From Pseudomonas sp. G34 (GTDB lineage: Bacteria > Pseudomonadota > Gammaproteobacteria > Pseudomonadales > Pseudomonadaceae), in the NCBI RefSeq assembly GCF_031119625.1, contig NZ_JAVHZV010000009.1, positions 310,001 to 374,000 of the forward strand: a DNA stretch of 64,000 bases. Reading direction: 5' to 3'. A program made the translations under genes and the position numbers. Of the stretch, positions 1-9,276 are shown one piece after another. Each line of letters begins with the position of its first letter. Position 1 is the first letter of the stretch. The notes beneath the pieces were generated by a model that was given only the letters and a program-made list of their open reading frames with translations, ran no database searches and had not been told where the DNA came from.

Positions 1-2236
1 GCAGGCTTTGGGCCAGGCTGTTGAGGGCACCAGCGGGCGCGATCTCGGCAGCGGCATCACGGATCTGGGTGCGCAATTCGGCGCCCTTGTCACTGCCCAG
101 CAACGCCTGCAGGTAGTTTCTGCAAGCCGCTTCGTAGCCTTGGTTGGGGTTGCTCCAGGTACTGCGCAGCTTGGCTTCGCGCACCGCCTTTTCCTGCCAG
201 GCAGTCAGGCGCTCGGTGAGGCTCTGCAGGCCTTCGGCGTCATCGCTTTGCAAATCCAGCGGCCAGCAGGCCAGCAGGATCTGCAGCAGCATCAACTCAT
301 CACCTGGCGAGGGTGCGAGGCCGTCGTCGAGTTCTTCGCGCAGCGGCGCCGCCAGTTCGCGCCAATGCTGGCAACGCTCGGCGAACCATTCGGCGCGCTC
401 GCTGAGTACCGCCAGGCGGGCGCGGGTGTCTTCACCGCGTTTGTGGTCGTGGGTGGCGGTAGTCAGCAGGTTGGCCGGGAAGTGCCGGGCGCGTTCCACG
501 CAACCGTCATGGAAGGCCTCGACAGGTGCGCTGAACTGCTGCGGGTCGAAGCCCACGTCATTGCGCGACAGCAGCACGGCGCTGCGGTAGCAGGCGGTGT
601 CTTCCACCGCCTTGGCCGCCGCCGGGGAGGTGAGTTGCTGGAAACGCTCGATCATCTTTGCCCGGCGCTTGCGCTGCGGGCTCGGCGGCAACTCGGAAAG
701 TGCCTGGCCACCAAGCCAGCAATCGAGGTGCTCGAGCAGCGGCCAGTCGCCTTCGGCGAGCGTGCTGCGGGCGCCTTCCAGGGCCTGGTCGAACACCGCC
801 TGGTCGGTGCTGCTGCGCCCGGCGGCCGACACATAGGTGCGGTACACCGAGAAGTGCACGATCAGCTCCAGCAACGCGCGGCGAATGGCCCCCAGGGTCA
901 GGTCGCGGGTGGCGATATCGTCACGGGCGACCAGCAGCAGGCCCTGGGCCAGGGCTTCCAGATCACCGGCCAGGGAGGTGGTCAGCACCAGTTGGCGTGC
1001 GTCGCGTACTTCGGCCATGAAGTCGGCATCGCGGCCGCTGGTTTCACTCCACAGCTGCGCCAGGATTGGCTCGCCCTCAGGCGCATGCTGCAGCAGCGAC
1101 ACCTGGTTCATGAACTCGTAGCCGGTGGTGCCATCCACGCCCCAGTCACGGGGCAGCTGTTCGCCTTCGCCGAGAATCTTCTCGACGTAGATCGGGAAGC
1201 GGCTGCCCTGCAGCTCGGCCGGGCGCTTGGCCAACAGCCGTTCGACGCGGCGGCGCAGCTTGCGGCAGTAAGCACGCGGGTTGGCCAGGCCATCGACATG
1301 GTCGATACGCAGGCCATCGACCAGGCCATTTTCGATCAGCTCGAAAATCTTCGCGTGGGTGGCTTCGAATACCTCGTGGCGCTCGACCTTCAGGCCGCCC
1401 AGTTCGTTGATGTCGAAGAAGCGCCGCCAGTTGATGTCGTCCGCTGCGGTGCGCCAGCTGGCCAGGCGGTAATGCTGGCGTTCGAGCAACTGGTGCAGCG
1501 CCTCGAAGTTCTGCCCCTCGGTGGGGCGCAGGCTGGCCAGCGCGCGTTCGATGGCGTGCCCGGCCTTGCTGGCCAGGGCCACCAGTTCGCGAAACAGCAC
1601 GCCCGCCTGGCGCTGGCCGTCGGCGCTGTCGTCCAGCGCCGCGAAGCGCTGGCCCAGGGCCTGCAGCTCGGGGTGGCCGCTGTGCTGCAGGATATCGCCA
1701 TAGGTCGGCGGGTTGATCGGGAAACGGTGGTCGTAATGCCTGGCGTAGAACAGGCCGCGCCTGGCATCGAAATGCAGCTCGATTTCGCCGGCGGCCAGCA
1801 CTTCGCCGTAGTCGCTGCGCAGAAAAGGCACCAGCAACTGCCCGCGCAGCAGCGGGTCATGGGATTGCCAGTGGATGTCGAAGAACTTCGCATGGGCGCT
1901 GCCGGTGCCCCATTCGAGCACGTCCAGCCACCAGGGATTGGCATCGCCGCCGACCGCCATGTGGTTGGAGACGATATCCAGAATCAGCCCCATGCCTTTG
2001 CCGCGCAGGGCGGTGACCAGGCGCTGCAGGGCCGCTTCGCCGCCCAGCTCCGGGTTGACCCGGGTCGGGTCGACCACATCGTAGCCATGCATGGAGCCCG
2101 GTCGTGCGGTGAGCAGCGGCGAGGCGTAGATATGGCTGATGCCCAGTTGGGCGAAATAGTCGACCAGGGGCACGGCGTCGTCGAGGGTGAAGCCCTTGTG
2201 GAACTGCAGGCGTACGCTGGCACGTAACTCAGTCAT
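1..2236 (-). CDS. treY: Maltooligosyl trehalose synthase, 3' end cut by window edge
   Basis: Reading leftward from the ATG at 2236, about 745 codons stay open to the window edge. TreY (GH13) isomerises the terminal alpha-1,4 bond of a maltooligosaccharide to an alpha,alpha-1,1 bond, making maltooligosyl-trehalose for TreZ in the cytoplasm. Visible GH13 signatures are LDIVSNHMAVGG near residue 90, GLRIDHVDGL (nucleophile Asp) near residue 305 and IYVEKILGEGE (acid Glu) near residue 345. The start overlaps the end of malQ by 8 bases, so it is the last visible gene of a four-gene operon. Only the C-terminus is missing. The long rightward frame over the same bases is an antisense shadow. Confidence 0.95.
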   Translation of the reverse strand, partial: MTELRASVRLQFHKGFTLDDAVPLVDYFAQLGISHIYASPLLTARPGSMHGYDVVDPTRVNPELGGEAALQRLVTALRGKGMGLILDIVSNHMAVGGDANPWWLDVLEWGTGSAHAKFFDIHWQSHDPLLRGQLLVPFLRSDYGEVLAAGEIELHFDARRGLFYARHYDHRFPINPPTYGDILQHSGHPELQALGQRFAALDDSADGQRQAGVLFRELVALASKAGHAIERALASLRPTEGQNFEALHQLLERQHYRLASWRTAADDINWRRFFDINELGGLKVERHEVFEATHAKIFELIENGLVDGLRIDHVDGLANPRAYCRKLRRRVERLLAKRPAELQGSRFPIYVEKILGEGEQLPRDWGVDGTTGYEFMNQVSLLQHAPEGEPILAQLWSETSGRDADFMAEVRDARQLVLTTSLAGDLEALAQGLLLVARDDIATRDLTLGAIRRALLELIVHFSVYRTYVSAAGRSSTDQAVFDQALEGARSTLAEGDWPLLEHLDCWLGGQALSELPPSPQRKRRAKMIERFQQLTSPAAAKAVEDTACYRSAVLLSRNDVGFDPQQFSAPVEAFHDGCVERARHFPANLLTTATHDHKRGEDTRARLAVLSERAEWFAERCQHWRELAAPLREELDDGLAPSPGDELMLLQILLACWPLDLQSDDAEGLQSLTERLTAWQEKAVREAKLRSTWSNPNQGYEAACRNYLQALLGSDKGAELRTQIRDAAAEIAPAGALNSLAQSL

Positions 2237-4307
2237 GGCCGATGCCCTCGACCAGGCTGCGCGCCCACTGCAGGCGCTGCAGGCGATGGGCGACCTGCGG
2301 TGCATCGAGCATCTCGGCTGCATCTTCGGCCCAGCGGCGGCGCCAGTTCGGGTGTTCGTCGCCGGGGCCCGGCAGGTTGGGTTGCTCGCTGGCAGCCATG
2401 GCGTCTTCCAGGGGCAGCAGCACCAGCGGCGCCGGTGTGCTGCCGATAAAGGCGATGCTGGCGTCCAGCTGCTGGCCGTCATCCATCTGTTCGGCGGTGG
2501 CGTGGCCATGCTCATGCAGGGCTTGGTGCAGTGCTCGGGTTTCCTGGGCGCGCAAATGATGATCCTGATTCGTGTAGTCGTCGCTGCGGTGGCCCGCAGC
2601 CTGGCGCCAATGAATGTCGCGGGAGGCGAGCCAGCCGCGAATGCTCGGCAAATCATGGGTGGTGGTGGTGGCCAGGGCGTCGCGTGGCCAGTGGGCCGGG
2701 GCGTGGAAGCGGCCATTGCTCTGCTCGAAAAGCAGTACCCGCATGCCGAGGATGTTGCGCGCCGCCAGCTCTTCGCGCAGGCCGTCAGGCACCGTGCCGA
2801 GGTCTTCACCGATGATCAGCGCGCGGTGGCGCTCGGCTTCCAGGCACAGGAGGCGCAGCAGGTCTTGCGACGGGTAGTTGAGGTAGGCACCGGCGGAGGA
2901 GTCCTCACCCTCAGGAATCACCCAAAGCCGGCGCAGGGTCATCACGTGGTCGATGCGCATGCCGCCGGCGTGGGCCAGGTTGGCACGCAGCATTTCGATA
3001 TAGGCACGGAAGCCATTCTGCTGCAGGCCCTGGGGCGAGAAGGCTGACACCCCCCAGTTCTGCCCGGAGCGATTGAGGATGTCCGGCGGTGCGCCGACGC
3101 TCACCGCCTGCAGCAGTTCGGCCTGCCGGCCCCAGGCCTGGCTGCCGGAGGCATCGGCGCCGACTGCCAGATCGGCAATCAGCCCCACGCACATGCCGGC
3201 TTCACGGGCGGCGTTCTGGGCGCCGTGCAGGCAGCGGGCGATCAACCACTGGGCGAAAGCGTGGAATTCGATCTCGTGCCCATGGCCTTCACAAAATTGC
3301 TCGACGGCCTCGCTGGCCGGGTCACGGTACTGCTCGGGCCAGGCACGCCAATCCACCGGCAAGCCGTTGAAGTCCATGAAACCGCGCAAGGCCTCGAAGC
3401 GGCAGTGCTGGCGCAGGGCCTCGCCACCCGCTTGGCGGAAGGCCTCGAAATCGGCCTGCAACGGATGAAGGCTGGCGGCGAAGTCGGCATGCAGCTGACG
3501 CAGGATCTGCATCCGCGCGCTGGCCACGCCGGGCCAGTCGATCAGCTCCAGACCTTCCAGGCGCGCCAGTTCCTCGCCCAGCCCGCAGGTGCGGATCGCC
3601 TGCTGCACGGCCGCTTCACCGAGCACGCTGGCCGGCGCGGCATGCAGCACGTTGAAGAACAGCCGGCTGGACGGCGAGTAGGGGCTGTAGGTGTGCAGGT
3701 TGGCGCTGAACATGGCGTGCATCGGGCTGATCGCCAGGGCATCGGCGCCCCGTGCGGCGGCGCTGCGTACCAGCGATTCCAGTGCCTGGGTATCGCCCAG
3801 GCCGCCATCGCCCGGGCGGCGCAGCGAATAAAGCTGGGCGCTCAGCCCCCAGATCTTGGCATCGGCACGCTCAGCCAGTTGTGCCACGCTCGGGCAGGCG
3901 GGCGGCGCCACGGCGAGGGTCACTTCGCCGCCGGCGATGCGCAGCAGGTGGTAGCCGGTGGTGCCGATCACCGGCAGCCGGCCACTGTCATCCAGGCGGC
4001 CTTCCAAACGTTCGCCCTGTTCCAGCTGGATCTCGAACGCAGTGCCGGGTGGGAAGTAGCGGGTCAGGTCCAGCGCCTGCTGCTGATCGAGGGTCACCAG
4101 CGGGCCAAGGGCCAGGGTGTCGTGGCGATGTTGCAGTTGCGCCAGGCTGGCTTCGATCTGCTCGTCGTCCGCGGCCGGGTAGCCAAGGGCCTCGAGCAGG
4201 CGGCGTTGATGTTCGGGTTTGACCGATTGGGCGTTGCCGTCGGCGTCGACCCAGTCGACGCTCAGGCCAGCGGCCTTGCTCAGTTCTGCCAGGCGTGCGT
4301 CGCTCAT
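2229..4307 (-). CDS. malQ: 4-alpha-glucanotransferase (amylomaltase)
   Basis: 692 aa, the usual size of bacterial GH77 amylomaltase. The enzyme transfers alpha-1,4-glucan segments between maltodextrins, lengthening or recycling the chains used by TreY. Family motifs seen are RIDHVMTLRRLWVIPEG (nucleophile region), IIGEDLGTVP (acid/base region) and THDLPSIRGW (third acidic residue). The N-terminal ~130 residues form the small extra domain usual in proteobacterial MalQ. Its ATG overlaps the treZ stop by four bases (ATGA) and its own stop lies inside the start of treY, implying translational coupling along the operon. Confidence 0.95.
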   Translation of the reverse strand: MSDARLAELSKAAGLSVDWVDADGNAQSVKPEHQRRLLEALGYPAADDEQIEASLAQLQHRHDTLALGPLVTLDQQQALDLTRYFPPGTAFEIQLEQGERLEGRLDDSGRLPVIGTTGYHLLRIAGGEVTLAVAPPACPSVAQLAERADAKIWGLSAQLYSLRRPGDGGLGDTQALESLVRSAAARGADALAISPMHAMFSANLHTYSPYSPSSRLFFNVLHAAPASVLGEAAVQQAIRTCGLGEELARLEGLELIDWPGVASARMQILRQLHADFAASLHPLQADFEAFRQAGGEALRQHCRFEALRGFMDFNGLPVDWRAWPEQYRDPASEAVEQFCEGHGHEIEFHAFAQWLIARCLHGAQNAAREAGMCVGLIADLAVGADASGSQAWGRQAELLQAVSVGAPPDILNRSGQNWGVSAFSPQGLQQNGFRAYIEMLRANLAHAGGMRIDHVMTLRRLWVIPEGEDSSAGAYLNYPSQDLLRLLCLEAERHRALIIGEDLGTVPDGLREELAARNILGMRVLLFEQSNGRFHAPAHWPRDALATTTTHDLPSIRGWLASRDIHWRQAAGHRSDDYTNQDHHLRAQETRALHQALHEHGHATAEQMDDGQQLDASIAFIGSTPAPLVLLPLEDAMAASEQPNLPGPGDEHPNWRRRWAEDAAEMLDAPQVAHRLQRLQWARSLVEGIGHD

Positions 4308-6040
4308 TGGGCGCCCTCCAGCACAACCCGCACGCTGTGCGCCGGCAGGTGATTGCCCTCGCTGCGATAGCTGTACAGGGTACGGGCGCCTTGCGCTGCC
4401 ACGGCGTCGACCGGCTCGCGTCCCAGGTTCAGGGCGATATGCAGCACCTGCCCATCGCCGAGCTGCCAGCTGGCGGTGACCGCGGCTTCGCCCAGTACCC
4501 TGCTTTCCAGGGCCTGGCTACCGGGCAGGCGCGGCACGATGTGCTGGTGGCGAAGGCTCAACAGCTCGCGATAGAACGCCTGCCAGGCGCTGCCATCCGC
4601 CGTGTCGCGGTTGTGGTAGTCGGGCATCGAGGTCTCGAAGGTGCTGGCGTCATTCGGCGCGGGAATCGCCTGGCCGGAGAATTTGGAAAAGTCCTTGAAT
4701 TCGTTCTGGCGGCCCTTGCGTACCGCTTCACCGAGCTCGTCGTTGTGCGAGGTGAAGAACTGGAAGGGTTGCTCGCTGCCCCATTCCTCGCCCATGAACA
4801 GCAGCGGAATCATCGGGCTGAGCAGCAGCAGGGCGGTGGCGCTCTTCAGCGCGTGGTCATCGGCCAGCGTGCGCAGGCGTTCACCGACCGCGCGGTTACC
4901 GACCTGGTCGTGGTTCTGCAGGAACAGCACGAAGGCGCTTGGCGGCAGGTGGCCGCTGCTGCTGCCGCGGGCGGTGCCGTGGCGGGTGGTTTCACCCTGG
5001 TAGATGAAGCCCTCGCGCAGGCAACGCGCCAGCTTGTGTGTGGCGTCCTCGGCGAAGTCGGCGTAATAGCCTTCGTGCTCGCCGGTCAGCAGGTGGTGCA
5101 GCACGTTGTGGCCGTCGTCGTTCCACTGGGCGACAAAACCCTGTTGCAGCAGTTCGGCGTCGTTGTGCTCGTTCTCCAGCACCAGGTGCAGATGGCGCGA
5201 GGCGGGGATCGAGGCGTGCAGGCGCTCGGCCATTTCGAGCAGGAAGTCGCGCTCGCCGATGGCGTGCACGGCATCGAAGCGCAGGCCGTCGATGCGGTAG
5301 TCCTGCACCCACATCAGCGCGTTATCGATGAAGTAGTCACGCACTTCGCGGCGCCGAAAATCGATGGCCGGGCCCCAGGGGGTGTGCACGTCTTCGCGGA
5401 AGAACGCGCTGGCGTACTGGCCCAGGTAATTGCCATCGGGGCCGAAGTGGTTGTACACCACGTCGACGAACACCATCAGGCCCAGCTCGTGGGCACGGTC
5501 GATCAGGCTGCGCAGCTCGTCTGGCGTGCCGTAGGAGGAGTCCGGTGCGTACGGCAACACGCCGTCATAGCCCCAGTTGCGGCCACCGGGAAACTCGCCC
5601 AGCGGCATCAGTTCGATGGCGGTGATACCCAGCTCGGCCAATGCCGGCAGTTTCTCTGCGACTGCCGCGTAGCCGCCCAGCGTGCCTACATGCACCTCAT
5701 AGAGCACCGTTTCCTGCCAGGGGCGGCCTTGCCACTGATTGCTGCGCCAGTGGTAGGCCTGTGGGTCGATGACGCGGCTGGGGCCGTGCACGTCGTTGGC
5801 CTGCCAGCGCGAAGCGGGATCGGGTACCCGCAGGTGCCCGTCGATCAGGTACTGGTAGTCAGTACCAGCCGCCAGCGGCAGGCTCGCGGTAAACCAGCCA
5901 TCGTCGTTGGCGCTCATTTCATGCTGGGTGTCATCTTGCAGGGTTACGGCGACGCGCTTGGCGTCTGGCGCCCACAATGCGAAGTGGGTGTGACCGCTGA
6001 CATTCAGCCAGGCGCCATGTCTTGGTTTTGCTTCAAGCAT
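4304..6040 (-). CDS. treZ: Malto-oligosyltrehalose trehalohydrolase
   Basis: 578 aa from the ATG at 6040, which overlaps the glgA stop as ATGA; an in-frame ATG 27 codons upstream would extend into glgA and is less likely. TreZ (GH13) releases trehalose from the maltooligosyl-trehalose made by TreY. An N-terminal early-set/CBM48-like domain (HFALWAPDAKRV near residue 20) precedes the barrel. Barrel motifs are FVDVVYNHFGPDGN, RIDGLRFDAVHAI (nucleophile), LHLVLENEHND (acid) and FLQNHDQVGNR. Lying between glgA and malQ, it belongs to the glycogen-dependent trehalose pathway used for osmotic and desiccation stress. Confidence 0.95.
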   Translation of the reverse strand: MLEAKPRHGAWLNVSGHTHFALWAPDAKRVAVTLQDDTQHEMSANDDGWFTASLPLAAGTDYQYLIDGHLRVPDPASRWQANDVHGPSRVIDPQAYHWRSNQWQGRPWQETVLYEVHVGTLGGYAAVAEKLPALAELGITAIELMPLGEFPGGRNWGYDGVLPYAPDSSYGTPDELRSLIDRAHELGLMVFVDVVYNHFGPDGNYLGQYASAFFREDVHTPWGPAIDFRRREVRDYFIDNALMWVQDYRIDGLRFDAVHAIGERDFLLEMAERLHASIPASRHLHLVLENEHNDAELLQQGFVAQWNDDGHNVLHHLLTGEHEGYYADFAEDATHKLARCLREGFIYQGETTRHGTARGSSSGHLPPSAFVLFLQNHDQVGNRAVGERLRTLADDHALKSATALLLLSPMIPLLFMGEEWGSEQPFQFFTSHNDELGEAVRKGRQNEFKDFSKFSGQAIPAPNDASTFETSMPDYHNRDTADGSAWQAFYRELLSLRHQHIVPRLPGSQALESRVLGEAAVTASWQLGDGQVLHIALNLGREPVDAVAAQGARTLYSYRSEGNHLPAHSVRVVLEGAQ

Positions 6041-7578
6041 CAGACCAGTTTCCCACCCGATTTCTGCGCAGCCAGCAACTTGCGATAGAGCGCCGCATAG
6101 GGCTCCACCGACTGCTTCCAATACAGCGGCGAGGCCATGGCGTGAGCACGCATGGCGTTAAGCAGCTCCCGATTGCGGAACACCGCCATGGCGCGTCGTA
6201 CCGCGGCCAGGTAGCTGTCACTGCTCGGCTCCTGGAACAGGAAACCGCTGACGCCGTCTTCGATGGTGTCAGCCAGGCCGCCAGTGGCACGGGCGATCGG
6301 CAGCGAGCCGAAGCGCTGGGCGTACATCTGGCTGAGGCCGCAAGGCTCGAAGCGCGAGGGCATCAGCAGGAAGTCGCTGCCGGCGAACATGCAACGCGCA
6401 TCCGCCTCGTTGAAGCCGACGTTGGCGCCGACCTTGCCGGGGTGGCGGCGGGCCAGTTCGCGTACGGCGTCCTCGAGGTGCTCCTCGCCGCGGCCGATGA
6501 TCGCGATGCGACCGCCCTCGGCAACGATGGTGTCGGCGATCTCCAGGGTCATGTCGATGCCTTTCTGCTGCACCAGGCGCGAGACCACGGCGAACAGTGG
6601 GCCGTCGCTCTGCTCCAGGCCGAACATCTGCTCGACGTGGCGGGTGTTGGCGCGCTTGCCTTCCCAGTCATGGGCATCGAAGCCCTGCACCAGGTGCGGA
6701 TCCTTGAGCGAGTCCCAGCTGTCGTCGATGCCATTGGGAATGCCGCTGAGCTGGTTGAGCTGCACCTTGAACTGCAGCATGCCTTCCAGCCCGCAACCGA
6801 ATTCCTGGGTGGTGATCTCGCGGGCGTAGTTCTCGCTCACGGTGGTCACATGGTCGGAATACACCAGGCCGGCCTTGAGGAACGACAGGCGGCCATAGAA
6901 CTCCATGCCCTGGTGGCCACAGGCCGAGGAGGGCAGGCCTAGTTCCGGGCTGCATTCCAGGCTGCAAAGGCCCTGGTAGGCGAGGTTGTGGATGGTGAAC
7001 ACGGTGGGCGTCTGCAGGCCGCGCCAGCTCATGTAGGCAGGGGCCAGGGCGGCCGGCCAGTCGTTGGCGTGAACCACTTCCGGGCACCAGCTCAGGCAGG
7101 CGGTGCCGGCGGCGATCTCGGCAGCGGCCAGGCCCAGGCTGGCGAAACGGATGTGGTTGTCCTGCCAGTCGCGGCCCTGGGCATCGGCGTAGGGCGTACC
7201 GTCACGGTCGTACAGCTCGGGGCAGATCAGCACGTAGACGATCAGCCCATCGGGCAGGGTCATGCAACCGATGCGTGCCGGGGGCAGGGCCGCATGGCCC
7301 GGCACGCTGCCAACGTCACGGATCGCGTGACCGCTCTGCAGCACCTGGCGATAGCCGGGGATTAGCACCCGTACATCGTGATCCGCGTTCATCGCCCGCG
7401 GCAGCGACGCGGAAACGTCACCCAGACCGCCCACCTTGATCAGGTCGGCCAGCTCGGGGCTGACGAAGAGGATCTTCTTCTTGGCCGCGTGCAAATTGGT
7501 AATTGTATTGTTTGCCTTTAGGGGTGTTTCTACCAATACCGATTGGTCAAACCGTGTTGCCGCAACAGCGTTTCCCAT
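6040..7578 (-). CDS. glgA: Glycogen synthase (ADP-glucose type)
   Basis: 512 aa GT5 enzyme that elongates alpha-1,4-glucan from ADP-glucose. The ADP-glucose loop KVGGLGDV is at residues 48-55, about 30 residues further in than in E. coli GlgA because of an N-terminal extension. The GT-B C-terminal signature EPCGLSQMYAQRFG is near residue 430. The start is supported by a strong GGAGG a few bases upstream of the ATG at 7578. It is the first gene of the leftward operon glgA-treZ-malQ-treY, in which each junction overlaps by 1-8 bases, so glucan synthesis and its conversion to trehalose should be co-expressed. Confidence 0.95.
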   Translation of the reverse strand: MGNAVAATRFDQSVLVETPLKANNTITNLHAAKKKILFVSPELADLIKVGGLGDVSASLPRAMNADHDVRVLIPGYRQVLQSGHAIRDVGSVPGHAALPPARIGCMTLPDGLIVYVLICPELYDRDGTPYADAQGRDWQDNHIRFASLGLAAAEIAAGTACLSWCPEVVHANDWPAALAPAYMSWRGLQTPTVFTIHNLAYQGLCSLECSPELGLPSSACGHQGMEFYGRLSFLKAGLVYSDHVTTVSENYAREITTQEFGCGLEGMLQFKVQLNQLSGIPNGIDDSWDSLKDPHLVQGFDAHDWEGKRANTRHVEQMFGLEQSDGPLFAVVSRLVQQKGIDMTLEIADTIVAEGGRIAIIGRGEEHLEDAVRELARRHPGKVGANVGFNEADARCMFAGSDFLLMPSRFEPCGLSQMYAQRFGSLPIARATGGLADTIEDGVSGFLFQEPSSDSYLAAVRRAMAVFRNRELLNAMRAHAMASPLYWKQSVEPYAALYRKLLAAQKSGGKLV

Positions 7579-8313
7579 ACCATCCTCCGCTCGATTCTGT
7601 CCTTGACCCTGATGTTTCTCTAGCTTGCTCGCCGACGGGAATATGCCGCCCTGTCTTTCCAGTTGATTGCCGTGTCGGGGCAGGAGGAAAAGCTGCTTGC
7701 TGGTGATTAATTCCCACCTAGTTCATGACCTAGCTCACGAATAAGAAGTTTCGACTATTTTTGGGAGTCTGCCGGGTTACCGGGGAACTATTTGATGGCG
7801 GTGGGTTTTCGCTGCCAATAGCCGGTAAGTAGCGGCTTTTCGCCTGCTTTTGGCGGACACCTCTGGAGCTTTTGGCTGCTCTGGGGTGGCTCTATGAGGG
7901 GCTTTTCAGCTTTTTCATCGCGGCGGGGCGACAGGCGGTCGTGTTCTGGCCACTCGACCGCCTTGTACAGAAGCTGGACAACTAAGGTGCACAAGTAAAA
8001 CAGAGCGAAAGTTGCATTTATTTTGAACGTTCGAACAATTATCTAAGTGTGTTACTTGGCTGTAACAACCGCTGTTCGATATTTCATGGCGGAAACAAAA
8101 GTGCCATCAGTAGTTGGGTCGCCAGACGATTACCCCGCCCCCGCACGCAAGCCTTTCAAATACCCGTTTCATGGGATGCCGCTGGCTGAAGGCAGCCATG
8201 TCGCGCTGCGGCAGTGAGGTGATGCGTGTTGCAGATTGCGAACGCTCGCCAGGGGCCGCGTGCCTGGTTGGCTTCTGATACTGTTGCCAGGCCTCAACCA
8301 GCGTGCGCCGGCC
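7579..8313. other. Intergenic region between divergent glgA and pcaQ
   Basis: 735 bases with no convincing gene. It must hold the promoter of the glgA operon (left) and of pcaQ (right). The 7990-8110 part is AT-rich and contains the overlapping palindromes GAACGTTC and GTTCGAAC around 8023-8036, a possible regulator site of unknown identity. A 68-codon leftward frame at 7788-7994 has no recognisable domain and was not called. Confidence 0.4.
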
Positions 8314-9258
8314 ATGAACCTCGACACCCGCATCAAATTTCGCCACCTCACCTGCTTTCTGGAAATCGCCCGGCAGCGCAGCTTCGCCAAGGCCGCCGAC
8401 GCCCTGGCCGTCAGCCAGCCGGCAATCTCCAAGACGCTCAAGGAGCTGGAAGACATCCTCGAAGCCTCGCTGTTCGAGCGTGGCAAGGCGGGAGTCAGCC
8501 TGACTTCGGCAGGGCTGGCCTTCATGCGTTACGCCGGCCCTTGCGTACAGGCGCTGCGTGACGGCGTGAACAGCCTGCGCAGTGGCGAGCATGACGCCGG
8601 CCAGGTGCGTGTCGGCGTGCTGTCGACCGTGGAGAGCCTGCTGATTCCCGACGTGGTGCGGCGCCTGCACGAGCGCCATGCGGCGCTGGTGGTCAGCATC
8701 GCCACCGGGCCCAGCGCCTACCTGCTGGCGCAGCTGCGTGTCGGCGAACTGGACCTGGTGGTGGGGCGCATGACCGACAGCCCGGAAATCCAGGGGCTGA
8801 CCTTCGAACACCTGTACAGCGAGTCGATGAGCCTGGTGGTGCGCCCCGGCCACCCGCTGCTGGCCCTGGGCGATGGCGGCCTCAGCCGGCTGGGCGACTA
8901 TCCCGCGGTGCTGCCATTGGCCGGCACCACCATCCGCCGCTATGCCGACAGCCTGTTCGTGCAATGCGGCGTGCCCCAACCGCGCCAGCGCCTGGAAACC
9001 CTGTCCCCGGCGCTCAGTCGCCGGTACGTGCAGCAGAGCGACGCGGTGTGGGTCGCGCCACTCGATGCAGTACGTGTCGACCTGCACAACGGCGACCTGG
9101 CCGAGCTGGCCCTGGGCATCCGCGAACCCGGCGGCTCGGTGGGCATCTGCAGCAACACCGCACTGCCGTTGTCACTGGCCGCGCAGTGGTGCTGCGAGAC
9201 CTTGCGGGAACTGGCCGGCGAGTACCGAGAGCGGCCCGGGTCGGGCTCGGTGGTGTAG
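8314..9258 (+). CDS. pcaQ: LysR-type regulator, PcaQ-like
   Basis: 314 aa from the ATG at 8314; an upstream in-frame start would add 26 residues before the HTH and is unlikely. The N-terminal HTH (residues 5-65, AADALAVSQPAISKTLKELE) is followed by the effector domain, with TVESLLIPDVV beginning that half. The sequence resembles PcaQ, the activator of protocatechuate genes in rhizobia and some pseudomonads, which responds to beta-carboxy-cis,cis-muconate. Placement 5 kb from pcaHG, with a PcaQ-type palindrome upstream of pcaH (13902-13919), supports this. A related LysR such as GalR/CatR type cannot be excluded. Confidence 0.8.
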   Translation: MNLDTRIKFRHLTCFLEIARQRSFAKAADALAVSQPAISKTLKELEDILEASLFERGKAGVSLTSAGLAFMRYAGPCVQALRDGVNSLRSGEHDAGQVRVGVLSTVESLLIPDVVRRLHERHAALVVSIATGPSAYLLAQLRVGELDLVVGRMTDSPEIQGLTFEHLYSESMSLVVRPGHPLLALGDGGLSRLGDYPAVLPLAGTTIRRYADSLFVQCGVPQPRQRLETLSPALSRRYVQQSDAVWVAPLDAVRVDLHNGDLAELALGIREPGGSVGICSNTALPLSLAAQWCCETLRELAGEYRERPGSGSVV

Positions 9259-9276
9259 CCTGCCGGGCAATGCTGA

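Noticed and set aside
8..6088. Long rightward open frames (up to 739 codons) across treY, malQ and treZ
   Set aside because: They are antisense to real GH13/GH77 genes, have low-complexity GC-rich composition and no domains.
7788..7994. Leftward 68-codon frame between glgA and pcaQ
   Set aside because: No recognisable domain or clear ribosome site; not enough support for a gene.
8107..9087. Leftward 326-codon frame
   Set aside because: Antisense shadow of pcaQ.
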